DNA from: Strix aluco
Lineage: Eukaryota; Chordata; Aves; Strigiformes; Strigidae
Reading direction: 5' to 3'
Assembly (NCBI RefSeq): GCF_031877795.1
Contig: NC_133935.1
Span: forward strand, 71,690,303 to 71,754,302
DNA: 64,000 nucleotides
Below are positions 60,842-64,000 of this stretch, one piece after another. How positions within the stretch are numbered: the stretch's first letter is position 1; the number at the start of each line of letters is the position of its first letter. The position numbers and the translations under genes were made by a program. Under the pieces are notes generated by a model. That model was not told the origin of the DNA. It was given only the letters and a program-made list of their open reading frames with translations, and did no database searches.

Positions 60842-62074
60842 CTGAAAAAAAGGTCACTTTAGTAGATATGTTGAAGCAGCATTAAGAACATCACTGTTTT
60901 GATCATGTTTTAACAAGTTCATGAATGAAACGAAATTCTGAATCTTCAGTCACAGTACTAAACCATTCTCTTCGTTTAAATATTTTGATTCTTCTTCCAA
61001 AGGCAGGAAATTATCCTTCTTTTCCTCCACTGCCCAGATTCCTTCCTCCCATCCCCAGTTCTTTCAAACCACTTACGTAGCTTCTTATGCAGAAGAACTT
61101 TAAAATAATTGAAACATACATTCCTTACTACCAGAAGCATTCTGAAAACATTATATACTTCCAAAACAGAAAACATGCCAAAGCATTTAACTCTGCAGCT
61201 CCTTGCAAGAATTTAAATGGCAACAGAGGGCTCTCATGTACTACATTAAACTCTACCTTCCAGTCCAATATGTCCTCTTATCTATTTCCTTGCATTCTGC
61301 CAGATTAAAAAGGGCTTGAAATACTCTCTCAAAACAGATCTCTAAGAGTCGGAGTAAAAAATAATTCCTCACACATCTAATTGAATTGCCCCGTCAAGCA
61401 AACCTATGTTTATGTTCAAGGTAACACAGTTTGAAGTTCAGTGCCACTAGAAGTAATGCTCATTTGATCATGTCATTACTTTAATGAAAAAAAATGAGAA
61501 TTCTGGGTCCTTAGGATGTGGCTTCATATAGAGAAAAGACAGTCTCATGCTGTAGTGAAAACCCTCTTTTCCCAATTTCCAGTTGACAGTTTAAGATCAG
61601 CAACTTCACCCACAGTAATCTGTTCATTTTGTCCAGCGTATCCTCCAAGTTTTACAAGTAGTCCCATTAGCCCTTTATTTTTTTTCCAACCCTGTCATCT
61701 TTGTGCCTTCCATGTGGCCACACATATTTAATCTGCAAGGATGTATGAGTGGAAAAACACCCACAATACAGGAATTTCTGGAAACCTTATAGCTGACAGT
61801 CTAATCAACTCTGCTAACAGCTCATTATAAACTTCCCCTCTTCAAGGAGCGAATGCATTATCCAGTATTTTTCTACTATATTATCTATCCAGAGATGGTT
61901 TTTGAAATGCACATGACAAACAATGCCAAGCACAATGAAAATACTTTAAAACACTGCATTATTTATTAATGCAGGGTTTTCTTTCTCAAACTCTAAAATT
62001 CTCCCTCTTAGATCACATTCAGTTTTAACACATTAAGTCTAGACTGTAACAGGTCAATTATTTATTGCATTTAC
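60842..62074 (-). other. GRAMD4 intron
   Basis: 1.23 kb AT-rich GT-AG intron (donor GTAAAT). The small frames inside are unrecognised. Confidence 0.85.
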
Positions 62075-62184
62075 CCATTGCAAGCCCAATAATCCTGTAG
62101 GGCAAAAAGCAGGATGCAATAAAAGCTGCCCATAGTGTAATGTAGAGCTTCTGTGTTATTTCTGGCTGGACCCACATGAACAAG
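62075..62184 (-). CDS. GRAMD4 exon, first hydrophobic segment
   Basis: A 110-bp exon, split codons at both ends, encodes LFMWVQPEITQKLYITLW followed by AAFIASCFLPYRIIGLAM. The second part is a long hydrophobic run that continues into the next exon, giving the paired membrane-associated segments of GRAMD4. Acceptor TTTGTTTTCAG. Confidence 0.96.
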
Positions 62185-62281
62185 CTGAAAACAAAAAAAT
62201 AAACAAAATTTTATTACTAGTGTTCCAGACATTGGTCAAGTCTACGTTTTAGAGGAAAAAGACTCACATCAGATAACTTAC
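62185..62281 (-). other. GRAMD4 short intron (97 bp)
   Basis: A very short intron with GTAAGT donor and TTTTCAG acceptor. Both flanking exons join in frame through the split Asn codon (AA then C). Confidence 0.9.
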
Positions 62282-62325
62282 TTTTTAATTTTTTCCAGTA
62301 TATCTGCCATCTTGCCAAAAAGGTT
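62282..62325 (-). CDS. GRAMD4 micro-exon-sized coding exon
   Basis: A 44-bp exon encodes NLFGKMADILEKIK plus two bases of the next codon. Acceptor CTTCTTATGCAG, donor GTAAGT. It extends the amphipathic helix of the preceding exon up to the membrane segment. It is easily missed by gene finders because of its length. Confidence 0.95.
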
Positions 62326-63234
62326 CTGCATAAGAAGCAAGAAAATTAAAATGAAGTCCTGCATTATTTTGGTTTTTTGGTCCACATAATAGAAACCAGC
62401 AGAGTTATCTTACTCTGTTGGTAATAAGCACTTCCCAGAAATGATTTTTTTAACTCATTTTTAGCCATTTATGTACTTCACAATTGAGTATATACAGAAC
62501 AGAAGTAAACTTCATCTTCTCAATAAATTTCCAAAGGTGTTCATATAAACGTATGCTTCACCACCACCACCAGAAGGAAGGAGACGAGTGCAAGAGAAAG
62601 GTATGCTACCTTCAGCAGTGACACATCGTTAGACACAGCACAAGGCTGCAGTTCAATGGGAGGATGGAGTCACTCAGCTGCTAAGGTAGCTCACACTGAC
62701 GGAGTTGGGAGAAAACCTTTTCTCACCCTCTCCCACACAAACAGCAGATTTCAGGGCTGTCGGGGGTGGTAGTGTTTAAAACAGACTATATCGGAGATGC
62801 TGTGCAAACTGTTGAATTAACACAGCTAAAGAGACAGTTGAAGGAACAGGGTCTCTTACATCAGTTTTGTGACTAGCAGGTTTGGGATATGGACCCATAC
62901 TACAGCATGTTGGTAAGATTCTACACTATCAGAAGCTCATTTGCACACATGAGGGGAAAAACTGTCAAAAGCTGCTTCTGTTCCCCTTCAGACCTCACTC
63001 AGAGCCATGACTGAAGAACCTTGACCAGTTCTCTGAAGCATCATACATTCCAGAAGCTCCAGGCATCTTGTTGAGATCTCTATTGCTTGTAAATAAAGAA
63101 CCCTATGCAAGGAAAGTATGGCTTGTTTAAACATTTGCTTTCAGATGCTGTATAACAAAATACTTTGACCACCGGGATTATGAACCAACTTGTTCTAAGG
63201 AAGCAGCCAGAAAGGTCTCAGAGCAGCACGGTAC
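62326..63234 (-). other. GRAMD4 intron
   Basis: 909-bp intron, donor GTACCG (a weaker donor, as position +5 is C), acceptor ATGCAG. Nothing else was recognised inside. Confidence 0.85.
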
Positions 63235-63306
63235 CTGCGCCTTCTGAGCCACGTCTAGTACAAGCTGAAACTTTTCAGACACCGTCAGGTCCTCTTTTGG
63301 GGGTTC
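63235..63306 (-). CDS. GRAMD4 exon, helical segment before the membrane region
   Basis: A 72-bp exon encodes 24 residues, EPPKEDLTVSEKFQLVLDVA then QKAQ, in phase 0 at both ends. Acceptor TTTCTTGCCCAAG, donor GTACCG. The stretch is charged and helical. It is the most 5' exon visible; roughly the first half of the protein (human about 578 residues) lies beyond the window. In mammals GRAMD4 is a pro-apoptotic, E2F1-responsive, membrane-associated protein; that role is taken from the family, not read from this sequence. Confidence 0.94.
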
Positions 63307-64000
63307 CTTGGGCAAGAAAGAGACAATCCATTAATTTTCAGTTCAGCTAAAACTGGTATTTTACAAAATTCCTCATAACATCATGACCCTTCAGCATTCT
63401 TGGCAATAGTCCTCTCACTTTAAACAGTCTGCAAATTTGCCAAGTTCCTCCCTTGTTTCAGATCTACTGTTTGTGTCTTTCATTGCTGGTTATCTTTAGT
63501 TACCGCTGTTTTTCCTCCATGGTATATGCAAACATAGTCATATGAGGCTGTGAAAGACACAGTAAGTCTTTGGAGCAGCACAGTTGCAATGGCTTTCAGT
63601 CTATGACCTACTTCTGGTCTAGCACAGAAATACAGAAATGTCTTTTTTTTTTTTTTTTTAAACTGTACATCTATAACTTTATTTAAAAATTATCCTGGAA
63701 GCAAGGCCTCACTAGGCTTAGTAAAAGGTTTGAAATTCAAAGAACTCCATCTTATATTAATACTTACAATACTTCCTGCTTAAAGCAGGATATGCAAATA
63801 TTTATTTCAAAAATCTTACAGAGAAAACAGAATGCAAGGCTTCTTGAAGATCCCACAAGATCTAATGTGCCAAGCTGGCTTATTAACATTTATTCCAGAA
63901 ATGTCATTCAAGTTTGGGATATTTTATGGTGAAACACCCAAACCTAGTGCTGTTAGTGAAGATTTCTAAACTTAAAGAGAAAGAAAAAAAGCTGTAATGT
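63307..64000 (-). other. GRAMD4 intron, partial
   Basis: Upstream intron running off the window. It contains a 17-base T run at 63643-63659 (poly(A) on the gene's own strand). No further exon was seen before the edge. Confidence 0.7.
63643..63659. repeat. Poly(T) run
   Basis: Seventeen T residues within a GRAMD4 intron. No recognisable retroelement is attached. Confidence 0.85.

Noticed and set aside
1..64000. CRISPR arrays, bacterial operons, tRNA or rRNA genes
   Set aside because: No regular spaced repeats, no prokaryotic gene layout and no recognisable tRNA or rRNA sequence. The DNA is vertebrate nuclear in character.

Overview
The window looks like avian nuclear DNA. It carries several CR1 retrotransposon copies of the bird type, some ending in the ATTCTGTG-like 3' tail, and bird-type endogenous retrovirus LTR pieces. 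At its right end is a split vertebrate gene with short exons and GT-AG introns. I cannot name the species. The LTR types fit a neoavian bird such as a songbird, but that is inference.

One protein-coding gene is clear: the 3' half of GRAMD4 on the minus strand, from about 63.3 kb down to a stop codon at 52.12 kb. Nine exons join in frame with consensus splice sites. They give 292 residues plus the stop: a helical segment, two hydrophobic segments, a basic linker, and the whole GRAM domain to the natural C-terminus. The 5' half lies beyond the right edge. The next 3.8 kb (52.12 to about 48.3 kb) is AT-rich, repeat-poor and probably 3' UTR.

The remaining 48 kb (1 to 48.3 kb) is mostly AT-rich intergenic DNA without recognisable coding exons. 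It holds an LTR/CR1/LTR composite (9.11-10.75 kb), two or three old minus-strand CR1 fragments (16.0-16.6, 24.3-24.6, 25.9-26.7 kb), two CR1 3' ends on plus (28.2 and 29.3 kb) and an LTR fragment at 21.7 kb. It also holds a 5'-truncated CR1 with an unbroken reverse-transcriptase frame (41.0-42.3 kb) and a complete solo LTR with flanking target-site duplication (43.2-43.6 kb). A CpG-rich 83-codon ORF at 13.1-13.4 kb stands out from its surroundings but is unidentified.

I found no CRISPR array, operon, RNA gene or novel multi-gene system. The most useful leads are the orphan CpG-rich ORF, the composite and solo retroelements, and the apparent absence of the expected convergent neighbour CERK within 48 kb of the GRAMD4 3' end.
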